A stretch of 64,000 nt of DNA from an uncultured Alteromonadaceae bacterium (GTDB lineage: Bacteria > Pseudomonadota > Gammaproteobacteria > Enterobacterales > Alteromonadaceae): contig CAJXMO010000007.1 in the NCBI GenBank assembly GCA_913056495.1, forward strand, positions 1 to 64,000, written 5' to 3'. Below, one piece after another: positions 31,157 through 40,639 of this stretch (the first letter of the stretch is position 1; every line of letters starts with the position of its first letter). A program made the position numbers and the translations under genes. The notes beneath the pieces were generated by a model. It was not told where the DNA came from. It saw only the letters and a program-made list of their open reading frames with translations, and did not search any database.

Positions 31157-31738
31157 TTACGCCCTTTTCAACAAAGGCTGCAAATTGTTGTCTATTGCTT
31201 CACGCGCTCTGAAAATTCGCGATCTAACAGTACCCACAGGGCAATCCATTACATCGGCAATTTCTTCATAACTCATGCCATCCATCTCACGCAACGTAAT
31301 AGCCGTTTTTAAATCATCCGGTAAATTATCAATTGAGCTATAAATGGTTCGTTTAACTTCATCAGACATCAATAAATTTTCCGGAGAACTGTTTTCTCTT
31401 AGTGCATCTGCACTATCTATAAATTCAGCATCCCCCACATCAATATCATTAACTGCAACTTTTCGGGCCTGAGAAGCAATGTAGTTTTTAGCACTGTTAA
31501 CCGAAATTCGGTATAACCAAGTATAAAAAGCACTCTCTCCACGAAAGCCGGGCAAGGCTCGATAGGCCTTAATAAAAGCTTCTTGTACTACATCCGCGAC
31601 ATCGCCCGGATGTTTCACATAGCGAGCAACTAAGTTGGTCACTTTATGCTGGTATTTTTGCACCAGCAAATTAAATGCCTGTTTGTCACCACGCTGAACA
31701 CGCTCAACCAACTGCTGGTCGGTAACATCTAAGTTCAT
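31157..31738 (-). CDS. rpoE: RNA polymerase sigma-E factor
   Basis: 193 residues. Region 2 (YQHKVTNLVARYVKHPGDVADVVQEAFIKAYR; quoted as position about 28-60, key motif DVVQEAFIKAYR) and region 4 (LREMDGMSYEEIADVMDCP, PVGTVRSRIFRARE) are typical ECF sigma factors of the RpoE/AlgU branch. Controls envelope-stress genes. First gene of the rpoE-rse operon, divergent from nadB. Confidence 0.96.
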   Translation of the reverse strand: MNLDVTDQQLVERVQRGDKQAFNLLVQKYQHKVTNLVARYVKHPGDVADVVQEAFIKAYRALPGFRGESAFYTWLYRISVNSAKNYIASQARKVAVNDIDVGDAEFIDSADALRENSSPENLLMSDEVKRTIYSSIDNLPDDLKTAITLREMDGMSYEEIADVMDCPVGTVRSRIFRAREAIDNNLQPLLKRA

Positions 31739-31956
31739 CTAGGTATGTGCTCCCAATTTGCAACAATATTTTGCATCATATTATACTTCTGCCTAAGTTT
31801 TAGTACTTTGTGTTTGTTGACCTTCATTCAGCACTTTAATCTAGGCTATTTGTAATTAATAGACTATTTAATACATAAAAAGTTCTAAAAAATAAAATTA
31901 AATGTAAAAATAGCCACATAACCCAAAATATTATTAAAGCAGAGTCATTAATAAAA

Positions 31957-33573
31957 ATGAGTAATAACCAAGTTGAACATACCTGTGACGTTTTAGTCAT
32001 TGGCGCGGGTGCAGCCGGTTTAACCCTGGCCTTACGATTGGCTGACAACGCAAATGTTATAGTCCTTAGTAAGTCAAAGTTAAAAGAAGGTTCAACTTAT
32101 TATGCTCAAGGCGGTATAGCAGCTGTTTTTGATAAAACCGACAGCATAGAATCTCATGTTCAGGACACCTTAATTGCCGGAGCGGGTTTATGTGAAGAAA
32201 CTGCAGTAAGACTGACGGCAGAAAACGCACGTAGTAGTTTAGAGACTCTAATCAGTTATGGTGTACCCTTTGATACTGTGACAGATTCAAAAGGTGAAGA
32301 GCATTATCATTTAACGCGCGAAGGCGGTCATAGTCATCGCCGTATCTTGCACGCAGCAGATGCAACCGGTAAAGCGGTTCAGAAAACGCTTATTCGAACC
32401 GCACAAAATCACCCAAACATTCATATTTTAGAGCGTTATAACGCGGTTGATTTAATCACCTCAAAAACCACTAAACAGCCAGGTAAACGGGTTTATGGTG
32501 CCTATGTATGGAACCGTAATCAAGAATGTGTTGAAGTGATAAAAGCCGCCAAAGTAATATTAGCAACCGGTGGTGCCAGTAAAGTTTATCAGTACACTTC
32601 CAATCCGGATATCGCCAGTGGCGACGGTATTGCAATGGCTTGGCGAGCGGGTTGTCGGGTGGCCAATATGGAATTTAATCAATTCCACCCAACCTGTTTA
32701 TTCCACCCGGATGCTAAAAACTTTTTATTGACCGAAGCCCTACGCGGTGAAGGCGCTTATTTGCGCCGTCCAGACGGCACCCGCTTTATGCCGGAGTTTG
32801 ATGAGCGAGCCGAACTGGCTCCGCGCGATATCGTCGCCCGCGCTATCGACTATGAAATGAAACGTTTGGGTGCGGACTGCATGTATCTTGATATCAGTCA
32901 TAAACCAAAAGAATTCATTAAGCAGCATTTCCCGAATATTTATAAACGCTGTAAACAATATGGAATAAAAATCCATAAACAACCGATTCCGGTTGTACCG
33001 GCTGCCCATTACACCTGTGGTGGGGTGATGACTAATATGCAGGGACAAACCGATGTTGAAGGGCTATACGCAATCGGGGAAGTTGCCTACACAGGCCTGC
33101 ATGGCGCAAACCGCATGGCCAGTAACTCTTTGCTGGAATGTCTGGTTTTTGCAGAAGCCGCTGCCAAACATATATTATTAAATCCGCTTGACCAGATTGA
33201 CTATCCGCAAATCCCAGCCTGGGATGAAAGTCAGGTCTCTAATTCAGATGAAGAAGTTGTGATTCAGCATAACTGGCATGAGCTCAGATTATTGATGTGG
33301 GATTATGTTGGCATAGTAAGAACCAACAAACGTCTGGAACGGGCCATGCGCAGGATAGAGTTGCTGCAACAGGAAGTCAGAGAATACTATGCTCATTTCA
33401 GAGTTTCTAATAACCTCCTTGAGCTGAGAAACCTGTTAGACGTTGCCGAGTTAATTGTGCGATGCGCTATGTCCCGACAAGAAAGCCGCGGACTACACTA
33501 CAATTTAGATTACCCGGAGTTGGAAGAAAACCCTCAACCCAGTATTTTGGAGCCGGATTCATTCAAACGCTAA
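31957..33573 (+). CDS. nadB: L-aspartate oxidase
   Basis: 538 residues. Oxidises L-aspartate to iminoaspartate, the first step of NAD synthesis. FAD-binding start [20 protein letters not shown], substrate-loop [20 protein letters not shown], and [20 protein letters not shown] are diagnostic. Divergent from rpoE, the usual gammaproteobacterial neighbour. Its stop overlaps the stop of ygfX by four bases. Confidence 0.97.
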   Translation: MSNNQVEHTCDVLVIGAGAAGLTLALRLADNANVIVLSKSKLKEGSTYYAQGGIAAVFDKTDSIESHVQDTLIAGAGLCEETAVRLTAENARSSLETLISYGVPFDTVTDSKGEEHYHLTREGGHSHRRILHAADATGKAVQKTLIRTAQNHPNIHILERYNAVDLITSKTTKQPGKRVYGAYVWNRNQECVEVIKAAKVILATGGASKVYQYTSNPDIASGDGIAMAWRAGCRVANMEFNQFHPTCLFHPDAKNFLLTEALRGEGAYLRRPDGTRFMPEFDERAELAPRDIVARAIDYEMKRLGADCMYLDISHKPKEFIKQHFPNIYKRCKQYGIKIHKQPIPVVPAAHYTCGGVMTNMQGQTDVEGLYAIGEVAYTGLHGANRMASNSLLECLVFAEAAAKHILLNPLDQIDYPQIPAWDESQVSNSDEEVVIQHNWHELRLLMWDYVGIVRTNKRLERAMRRIELLQQEVREYYAHFRVSNNLLELRNLLDVAELIVRCAMSRQESRGLHYNLDYPELEENPQPSILEPDSFKR

Positions 33574-33995
33574 GTTTGGCTGTGAAAGTTTCGATTTAAC
33601 TGTTTTAAGTCACGCCTGAGCCTGCTTTTTTGCTCCACGCTTAGCATATCAGGCGATAAAATCAGATGCCGCTTTTTGCCGGTACAGGTGTTATCTGTCA
33701 ACTGCAAATAAAACCAATCTCCCAGATAAAAGCTGTGCCAAGCAAGCTGATACGGCTGACCTTCTAGCAAACATAAATGTTTTTCAATTGAAATGACTTC
33801 TGGCAACTGTGAACAATAACGCTTTTTAAAGCGCCTGTATGTGTTAACAACTAACCCCAGAGCCAGCGCCAGTAGTAGATAGTGCCACCCACTGGCGATA
33901 GGTACAATCACCAACACAGCTAACAGCCACCAGCACACTAACAACCCGGCAACGACACGGGGCCATTGCTCACTGGGCTTAAGCTCGGCTCGCAT
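33570..33995 (-). CDS. ygfX: YgfX/CptA-like membrane protein
   Basis: 141 residues with two adjacent membrane segments (about 15-32 and 35-50) and a soluble C-terminus. Size, topology and position right after sdhE identify the YgfX family, named as the partner of SdhE (CptAB in E. coli). Sequence conservation in this family is low, so the assignment rests largely on context. Confidence 0.8.
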   Translation of the reverse strand: MRAELKPSEQWPRVVAGLLVCWWLLAVLVIVPIASGWHYLLLALALGLVVNTYRRFKKRYCSQLPEVISIEKHLCLLEGQPYQLAWHSFYLGDWFYLQLTDNTCTGKKRHLILSPDMLSVEQKSRLRRDLKQLNRNFHSQT

Positions 33996-34010
33996 CAGAT
34001 AAATCCTAAA

Positions 34011-34283
34011 TTAGTCGGAAATTATCGCGCCATTCAGTTTATGAATTTTTTTAACCATCATTGCAAAGTCTTTGTCTTCGCAAGCTTTATGTCCCATAAA
34101 CCAGGCATATAAATCAGGATCATCTGCATTTAATAAGCGCTGAAAAGTTGCCTTTTCATCTTCTTCTAATTGCAAATAATGGTTTTCTACAAATGGCATC
34201 AGTATCACGTCCAGTTCTAACATTCCGCGACGACAAGCCCATTTCAGTCTGGCAATATTTTCCATATTAATCTGGTTACTCAA
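34011..34283 (-). CDS. sdhE: FAD assembly factor SdhE
   Basis: 90 residues. RLKWACRRGMLELDVILMPF carries the RGxxE motif essential for flavinylation of succinate dehydrogenase. Small helical cytoplasmic protein. Operon with ygfX (15-base gap), divergent from ygfZ. Confidence 0.93.
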   Translation of the reverse strand: MSNQINMENIARLKWACRRGMLELDVILMPFVENHYLQLEEDEKATFQRLLNADDPDLYAWFMGHKACEDKDFAMMVKKIHKLNGAIISD

Positions 34284-34454
34284 ACAAAAAACAACATAAT
34301 GATAAATAGCATAGCCTAAAGCAAGCGCTGATGATTAATAAAGTTTATTAATCTGAAGAATGACGGTATATTTTGCGCCCCCCGATTTGGTACACTAGCC
34401 AAACAAGCATTTTCAGCTTTATTTAATTATCAAGTTTTAGGTACTGATTACATT

Positions 34455-35378
34455 ATGTCTATTTCCTATATCAGCCTGTCAGACTGGCAAGCAATTTCCA
34501 TCAAAGGGCAAGATCAAAAAACCTATTTAAATAGTCAGGTGACCTGCGACGTAACGGCACTCGGCACAGAGCAGGCCAGTTTTGGTGCTCACTGTGATGC
34601 AAAAGGTAAAACCTGGTCGCTATTTTATTTGTTACCCGTTGCCGATGAACTCTTGTTATTTCAAAAAGCATCAACCCTGTCAGCTTCAGCAGAAGCCTTA
34701 AAAAAGTTTGGGGTATTTTCAAAAGTAGAAATTAATGCGCCGGCAGCTCAGTGGCAATTCAGCGCCTTATGCGGTGATAATTTAGTTGACTGGTTAAACC
34801 CACATCTGGCAGACACACCACAGCAAAACCAAGTTTACGCTTTATTTAACGGCTATGTCTGTTTAATGAGCGAAGAACTTGCGCTTTTTGTCAGCAGTAG
34901 TGACGATGCTTTACCCGAACAGATTACTGAACTCAAACAAGCAGAACAAACCGCTTTTGATAGCCAAATAGCACAGCAAGTTTGGCCTTTTATAGAAGCA
35001 GAGCAACAGCTGGAATACGTGCCACAAATGCTAAATGCACATGCTATTAACGCTATTAGCTTTAAAAAAGGTTGTTATATGGGCCAGGAAACAGTCGCCC
35101 GTATGCGTTATTTAGGTCGGAACAAACGTGCCAGCTTTAGCTTCACCAGTGAACAAAAGATTGAACAAGGCAGTCAACTTGAAAAGCAAGCGGGTTCAGG
35201 CTGGCGCCGTGCAGGCGAAGTCATTTTGGTCGCCGAAACAGAAAACAAAACCTTTGGTATTGCGGTTCTCGCAAGCGATACTGATACTACGAGCACACTT
35301 CGAGTAAAAGATGATAGTAGCAAAACGGTGCAACTGTCCGCTCTACCCTACTCACTAGAATATGAGGAAAGTAAATGA
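34455..35378 (+). CDS. ygfZ: tRNA-modifying / Fe-S repair protein YgfZ
   Basis: 307 residues. Folate-binding GcvT-like fold; the signature KGCYMGQETVARMRYLGRNK contains the functional cysteine. Required for activity of some iron-sulfur enzymes such as MiaB. Overlaps slyD by four bases (ATGA). Confidence 0.93.
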   Translation: MSISYISLSDWQAISIKGQDQKTYLNSQVTCDVTALGTEQASFGAHCDAKGKTWSLFYLLPVADELLLFQKASTLSASAEALKKFGVFSKVEINAPAAQWQFSALCGDNLVDWLNPHLADTPQQNQVYALFNGYVCLMSEELALFVSSSDDALPEQITELKQAEQTAFDSQIAQQVWPFIEAEQQLEYVPQMLNAHAINAISFKKGCYMGQETVARMRYLGRNKRASFSFTSEQKIEQGSQLEKQAGSGWRRAGEVILVAETENKTFGIAVLASDTDTTSTLRVKDDSSKTVQLSALPYSLEYEESK

Positions 35379-35863
35379 AAATAGCAGCCAATACCGTTGT
35401 TTCAATGCACTACCAGGTTAAAAATAACGATGATGAAGTCCTAGATACATCAGAAGGCAAACAACCCCTAGTATTTATTCATGGCCTTGGATTTTTAATT
35501 CCGGGATTAGAGCAAGAATTGCTCGATAAAGAAGCTGGCGCAAAATTCTCTTGCACAATTGAGCCAGTGAATGCCTATGGTGAGCGTCATGAAGGCTTAG
35601 TGCAAAAATTACCGATTGACGTATTTGACCAAATTGAAGAAATTCATGAAGGCATGCAATTACGTGCCGATACGGATCAGGGCGAGCAATCCATTTTTAT
35701 TACTAAAATTGAAGATGAGTTTGTCACCGTAGACGGTAACCACCCGTTAGCAGGTGTTGAACTGACATTTGATGTTGAAGTATTAGAAGTCCGTGAAGCA
35801 ACCGAAGAAGAAGTTGCACACGGTCATGTGCACGCTCCAGGCGGCTGCGGTCACGAGCATTAA
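35375..35863 (+). CDS. slyD: FKBP-type peptidyl-prolyl isomerase SlyD
   Basis: 162 residues. FKBP domain start (VVSMHYQVKNNDDEVLDTSE), inserted chaperone flap (VNAYGERHEGLVQKLPID) and a short metal-binding His/Cys tail (HGHVHAPGGCGHEH). Prolyl isomerase and nickel-binding chaperone. Translationally coupled to ygfZ. Confidence 0.93.
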   Translation: MKIAANTVVSMHYQVKNNDDEVLDTSEGKQPLVFIHGLGFLIPGLEQELLDKEAGAKFSCTIEPVNAYGERHEGLVQKLPIDVFDQIEEIHEGMQLRADTDQGEQSIFITKIEDEFVTVDGNHPLAGVELTFDVEVLEVREATEEEVAHGHVHAPGGCGHEH

Positions 35864-35896
35864 TCGAAAATCGCTCCTTCATTTAAGCTCAAACCC

Positions 35897-35927
35897 GAAA
35901 AGCCATAGTATCAACTATGGCTTTTTT
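35897..35927. terminator. Terminator of slyD overlapping the end of the symporter gene
   Basis: AAAAGCCATAG - TATCAA - CTATGGCTTTTTT, an eleven-pair stem with T-run on the plus strand. The last codons and stop of the convergent symporter gene (35911) form part of the loop and stem. A-run on the other side makes it potentially bidirectional. Confidence 0.88.
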
Positions 35928-37341
35928 GTTTAGCAAAGGTAAACGCCTTTTTATTCAGTGCTTTGCTTAAACTCACAATCAGCATAAAACACACCATAAA
36001 AGTAACCAGCATAGCGTGTAAATAATGAAACGGCATCCAGAGAAAAATAAATCCTGCATATAACAAACTACCGAATACGACAGTTATCATCGCAGCCTCA
36101 GCTCGCATTTTATCAAACAAAATACAGGCAATAAAAACAGAAAGAATTGGCATACTGAGTAAACCAAATAGCTCTTGAACCAGATTAATAATGCTTTCTG
36201 TGCCGGCATAAACCGGCACCATTAATAACGCGCAGCCACATAGAATAAGACTCACCGCCGTATTAGCCTGCTTAACATTAACCTTGGGAGAAATATAACG
36301 CTCATGCAAATCACATACATACAAGGACGCAGAAGAATTTAAAATACTGTTAAAACTGGTAAAAACCGCCGCCGCAATAGCCGCGGCAAATACGCCAGAT
36401 AGATAATCAGGTAAGATAGCAGAAACGACTTTACCGTAGGCATCATCACCAATATCACCATATAACTTAAAAGCGACAATGCCCGGAATAACCACAATGG
36501 GCGGGATTACCAAAATACGCAGTACAGAAGCAGCTACCACCCCTTTTTGCGCTTCTTTTAAGGTTTTTGCAGCCATTGCGCGTTGGGTAACGGTTTGATT
36601 GGTGCACCAGTAATAAATATGCGCCAGCACCATACCTGATACTAATACATGCCAGGGCAAAGGAGAGTTATCATCGCCAATCAGGGTCAGTCTGGATTCA
36701 GGTATCCCCTGAAAACTATAATCGATTGCATTTAAGGATAACACGACAATAAATGCAGCCATGCCCAACAATAAAATGCCACTGTAACTGTCAGAAACCG
36801 CTACCGCTCTCAAACCACCAAAAATAGAGTAAGACGCCCCTACTATCACCAAAATAACGGCAATTAACATCAGTGGTATCTGCACTTTAAACAGGGTTTG
36901 CATAAACAAAGCCCCGGTATACAGTAAGCTAGGTAAAAAAATAAAAATATTGCCCAACAGAAAAAACACCGCAATCAAGGCGCGAATATGTTTAGACCGA
37001 TAGCGCTTTTCCAAAAGCTCAGTCGTTGTTGTGCACTCGTGTTTGTAATAAATGGGTAAAAATACTTTCGCAAGAAAGAAAAAACCAATGACAGCCGATA
37101 ATTCCCACCAGGCTAATAGGGCCATCTGATTGCCATTCATACCAACGAGTTGGTCTGTATTCAAATTGGTTAAAGTCAGCGAACCGGCAACAAAAAACCA
37201 GGACAGGCTTTTACCGGCTAAAAAGTATTCACTATTTGACTGCTCACTTTTGCGCATGCCTTTACACTTTAAATAGGTAAAAACAGCAATAATGCAACTA
37301 ATAAAAAGAAAAATACTAAACTGAATAATAAAATTTGCCAT
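35911..37341 (-). CDS. Sodium/solute symporter (SSS family), probable sugar transporter
   Basis: About 476 residues from the ATG at 37341 (GGTGAG upstream); an in-frame start 11 codons earlier is less likely. Thirteen to fourteen hydrophobic segments and the SSS-family GSLTLTNLNTDQLVGMNG region, plus ASYSIFGGLRAVAVSDSYSG, match SGLT-like sugar:sodium symporters. It lies at the end of the glucan-utilization genes on the same strand (270 bases after the six-hairpin glycosidase), so glucose or isomaltose is the likely cargo (inference). Confidence 0.85.
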   Translation of the reverse strand: MANFIIQFSIFLFISCIIAVFTYLKCKGMRKSEQSNSEYFLAGKSLSWFFVAGSLTLTNLNTDQLVGMNGNQMALLAWWELSAVIGFFFLAKVFLPIYYKHECTTTTELLEKRYRSKHIRALIAVFFLLGNIFIFLPSLLYTGALFMQTLFKVQIPLMLIAVILVIVGASYSIFGGLRAVAVSDSYSGILLLGMAAFIVVLSLNAIDYSFQGIPESRLTLIGDDNSPLPWHVLVSGMVLAHIYYWCTNQTVTQRAMAAKTLKEAQKGVVAASVLRILVIPPIVVIPGIVAFKLYGDIGDDAYGKVVSAILPDYLSGVFAAAIAAAVFTSFNSILNSSASLYVCDLHERYISPKVNVKQANTAVSLILCGCALLMVPVYAGTESIINLVQELFGLLSMPILSVFIACILFDKMRAEAAMITVVFGSLLYAGFIFLWMPFHYLHAMLVTFMVCFMLIVSLSKALNKKAFTFAKQKSHS

Positions 37342-37610
37342 GCTCACCACTAATGTTAAAAGTACACAATCCAAACCACTATTCAGTTATATCTCCTTTC
37401 ATAACCCGGTCCCTGCATACAATTATGAGTGGCTGCTAACAAGGCGTAAGCAATATTAGCAGTCTATCTGGGAAACTATCATTTACCCGGATCAACACAA
37501 TGCCAGATTAAAATAGCCGTTCCGATAATTTAAACAAAAATATACATTATTGTAACTTATCGATAAAGCTGTATTTAATGCTGGCATTCTCACTTTCAGT
37601 TTATATCTCC
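37342..37610. other. Intergenic region before the symporter
   Basis: About 270 bases between the six-hairpin glycosidase and the symporter. No copy of the TACAATCGTTTGTA operator is present here, so the symporter may have its own promoter or be read from the upstream operon. Confidence 0.4.
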
Positions 37611-40565
37611 TTACTCAAGCGGCATGATACGAACACCAAACAGGCTAAACTGATTGAGAGCCCCGGTTTCTCCGCCTGCTGATGAGTAGGTCTGGTTATT
37701 GGTTAAATAACTCATGTTAAAATAATCATGCAGGCTGATCTGATAGCTGCCCCTGGCCAAATCCAGATTAACCGGCGTTGAAAAGCCTGCGCCATTTTCT
37801 TGTTTGGTATGAGGTAACTGAACAGCTCCCTGCTTCACAATTTTGCCTTGTTCATCTTTCACCACCATCCATTTAACACCACAGGTAATCCCGGTATTTA
37901 TCTGATGCAACCAGTTAGTATACTTAAGCTGAATCGCATATCGGCCCGCTTGTTCAACTTTTAGATCTTTAACAACAAAGCGGTCTGATTTATCACCCCA
38001 ATCAGGAATAACAATATCTTTCTGAGCCGTTTTAACCGCAAGGTTCGTCTCTACCCGGCTATCATCAACCGCAATAAATTGTCCCGGATTAGCGCATACC
38101 ACCTGACTGTGATGAGATGCATTGCCGGATGCTGTAAACACAGCTGAGACTGCATAACAGGCTTGTCTATCCAAAGGTTTCGGATCTTGCCAGCTAAGGT
38201 TTGTCAGGTCTTGCGCAACTTTAGTACCGTTTCTGTAAATCTGATAAGTAACATCACCTGTGTTATATTCATCGGTAATACTCAGGGTAACAGTGTCCGA
38301 TTCCAGCATTAGATCAAGCTTAGGCTCACGCGGTGCAAAAGCCGTTTCGTCATACCCGCCGGTTTTTGGCGCCACATAAGTGATTTGTGTATTTGCAGAT
38401 TCAACTCCGGAAAATACAATTTCGATCTGATTAGATTGAGTGAGAGTCTTTTCTGAAATCAGGTTAGAGTCCAGTGCTTGGCCATTTAAGTTAATTTGCT
38501 TAACCGTATAAACCCCTTGGCTATCGGTTTTATCCGGAAAACTCAGCTCAATATCCAGTTGTTTGCCTTTCCAGCTTAAGTTTTGCAAACTAATTGAACT
38601 TTGTCCGGCAAAATAGCGCTCACGTAATTCAGTGGTGACATAAGGGTCAAGCTCTAACCCCTGAGGTTTTGCCTGCACGCCAAAAATACCATCGATTACC
38701 ATATTTAAATAAGCCGCCACTGACCATAACTGGCGTTTAGAGTTAATCACAGGGCCTGACAATTGGGGATTATCTTTTTCTAACCAAATCGGCTGAGCGG
38801 ATAACCACTCCAGATTTTCCATATTAGATAAATTAAGTGCAGCTCCACGGATTAAAGTTGAATAAGCCTCATTGGCAACCGCGACATTATTACCCTGCTT
38901 AGCCGCTTTTAAACCATAAGCCGTTACAAACGGCCAGATAGCGCGGTTATGATAAACCGGAATGCCGGGCTGCTGAGGAAAAATAACCGGCGCGCCCATA
39001 GGGCCATGCGGATAATTGGCCAGAATTTGTTTAGCCTGAGACTCACTCGCAATACCCGTAATAATTGCCAGAGACTGTCCCAGCCAGTCAAATTTATGCA
39101 TTACGCTATTATCAAAATGAGCGGCAGTTAAGCTGCTGTATAGCCCGGCACCTTCAAGCCATAAGTGCTGATTAATAGCCTGTTTGAGCGCATCCCCCCA
39201 ATTTTGATATCGCGCAGCCAGTTGGTTTTTACCCAACTCATTTGCCAGGCGCTCGGCTAAACGAATCGCCTGATAATGTCCCGCATTTGTTGATATCGCT
39301 TTTGCAGTTGCCATACTGGATAGATCATCGGGCAACCAGTTGGCATACGTTTGCTCACGCCAGTCTAAAAACGATTGTTCTCCGTTATATACACCAAACT
39401 GACTATCAAATGCGACCAATCTATCATTTTCAATTGTATTGCTTAATGCGGTTAAAGCCCGTTTAGCAAACTCAGTCCGCTCTTCCCCGGATAAACTATT
39501 TAGCGCAGCTTCAGCCCCGAATGCCCAGGTAATTCTATCGGTACTGATAGGCCAGCTACCACCACTACCGGTATCCTGAATAATTTGCAAGCCATCCGCT
39601 GTGCCTGCTGCATATTCAGGCTTTTCAATGCCATCACGATAACCGGATAATTTAAAATCGAGTGAATTTTTAACTCTTTGTGGGTCTAACAAGCCAAGAC
39701 TGAGATGCGCCGCATAGGATAAATCACGCGTCCACACATAATTCCACTTTTCACCGGTTTCAAAACAGTCACATGCAATGGCTTGACCTGAATTGTAACT
39801 GCCATCTTGGATATTACTGACTGAGTCGAGTTTCATTTCATCAACCGACAACGCAAATAATGCATCAAATGCGGTATCACCCGAACGCAGTCTCGGCAGA
39901 CTCGGATCTTCTGAATAAACCGAAAACTGTGGAACCGGGTCTCTCAACACCTGAGTCGTTGAATGCACATAAGTACGCAGGCCATTAGCTTCTCCTTTAA
40001 TCGAAAATGTGACCTGTTCACTGCCACCGTCATAAGTATCAAATGACAATTGTGTTTTTTCTGCTGATTTTGGGTGTGGCGCAGTTTCTGCTATTTGATT
40101 TGACACCTGACGTTCAACCGTTAATTCTAAACCTTTTGCTGTTTTTTCGATGACAAAAATATAGATCCCCGGACGCTCGGCAATCAGCCTATTCTGAGCA
40201 TCTGTTTTCTTATTGACCAAAACAATCGGCGTATCTAAATCTTCATTTAAGTCTAATACTCTGCCGTCATTTTCAGCTAGCATTAACTGATATTCCCAAT
40301 CCTGAGAAGCAAATTTAAATCCATGAATACCTAAACTAATATCTGCTGTAACGCGATATTTATTATCACTGATTTTTATCAGCGGCGCGCTTGTGCCCCA
40401 GCTATTAAAATCACCTCGAATATATAAATCAGGTAATTGCTGAGCCTGGCCCTGTTTAACCTGCTCACTCTGAGTTTCAGAGCCAGAGCAGGCAACCAGC
40501 ATGCCTGAACTCAACACGCCGGATAACATGATGACGGATGTTTTTTTCAAGAAATTTTTATTCAT
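37611..40565 (-). CDS. Six-hairpin glycosidase lipoprotein with N-terminal carbohydrate-binding-like domain
   Basis: 984 residues. MNKNFLKKTSVIMLSGVLSSGMLVAC is a lipoprotein signal. Residues about 45-150 (DLYIRGDFNSWGTSAPL...) form a glycan-binding-type beta domain. Residues about 180-660 are an (alpha/alpha)6 barrel: EKWNYVWTRDLSYAAHLSLG, SGGSWPISTDRITWAFGAEA, and SFLDWREQTYANWLPDD with candidate acidic catalytic residues. The C-terminus has further beta domains. The fold resembles GH15-type glucoamylase/glucodextranase or related families, but I cannot fix the family number. It follows GH49 and GH13 genes in one operon, suggesting action on alpha-glucan oligomers. Confidence 0.7.
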   Translation of the reverse strand: MNKNFLKKTSVIMLSGVLSSGMLVACSGSETQSEQVKQGQAQQLPDLYIRGDFNSWGTSAPLIKISDNKYRVTADISLGIHGFKFASQDWEYQLMLAENDGRVLDLNEDLDTPIVLVNKKTDAQNRLIAERPGIYIFVIEKTAKGLELTVERQVSNQIAETAPHPKSAEKTQLSFDTYDGGSEQVTFSIKGEANGLRTYVHSTTQVLRDPVPQFSVYSEDPSLPRLRSGDTAFDALFALSVDEMKLDSVSNIQDGSYNSGQAIACDCFETGEKWNYVWTRDLSYAAHLSLGLLDPQRVKNSLDFKLSGYRDGIEKPEYAAGTADGLQIIQDTGSGGSWPISTDRITWAFGAEAALNSLSGEERTEFAKRALTALSNTIENDRLVAFDSQFGVYNGEQSFLDWREQTYANWLPDDLSSMATAKAISTNAGHYQAIRLAERLANELGKNQLAARYQNWGDALKQAINQHLWLEGAGLYSSLTAAHFDNSVMHKFDWLGQSLAIITGIASESQAKQILANYPHGPMGAPVIFPQQPGIPVYHNRAIWPFVTAYGLKAAKQGNNVAVANEAYSTLIRGAALNLSNMENLEWLSAQPIWLEKDNPQLSGPVINSKRQLWSVAAYLNMVIDGIFGVQAKPQGLELDPYVTTELRERYFAGQSSISLQNLSWKGKQLDIELSFPDKTDSQGVYTVKQINLNGQALDSNLISEKTLTQSNQIEIVFSGVESANTQITYVAPKTGGYDETAFAPREPKLDLMLESDTVTLSITDEYNTGDVTYQIYRNGTKVAQDLTNLSWQDPKPLDRQACYAVSAVFTASGNASHHSQVVCANPGQFIAVDDSRVETNLAVKTAQKDIVIPDWGDKSDRFVVKDLKVEQAGRYAIQLKYTNWLHQINTGITCGVKWMVVKDEQGKIVKQGAVQLPHTKQENGAGFSTPVNLDLARGSYQISLHDYFNMSYLTNNQTYSSAGGETGALNQFSLFGVRIMPLE

Positions 40566-40639
40566 GATTAACCTTTCTTACTGCAAGAACAGAGGCCGCT
40601 ATATGCGGCGCCCCGCTGAACAGAATGCTTTAATTAAAT

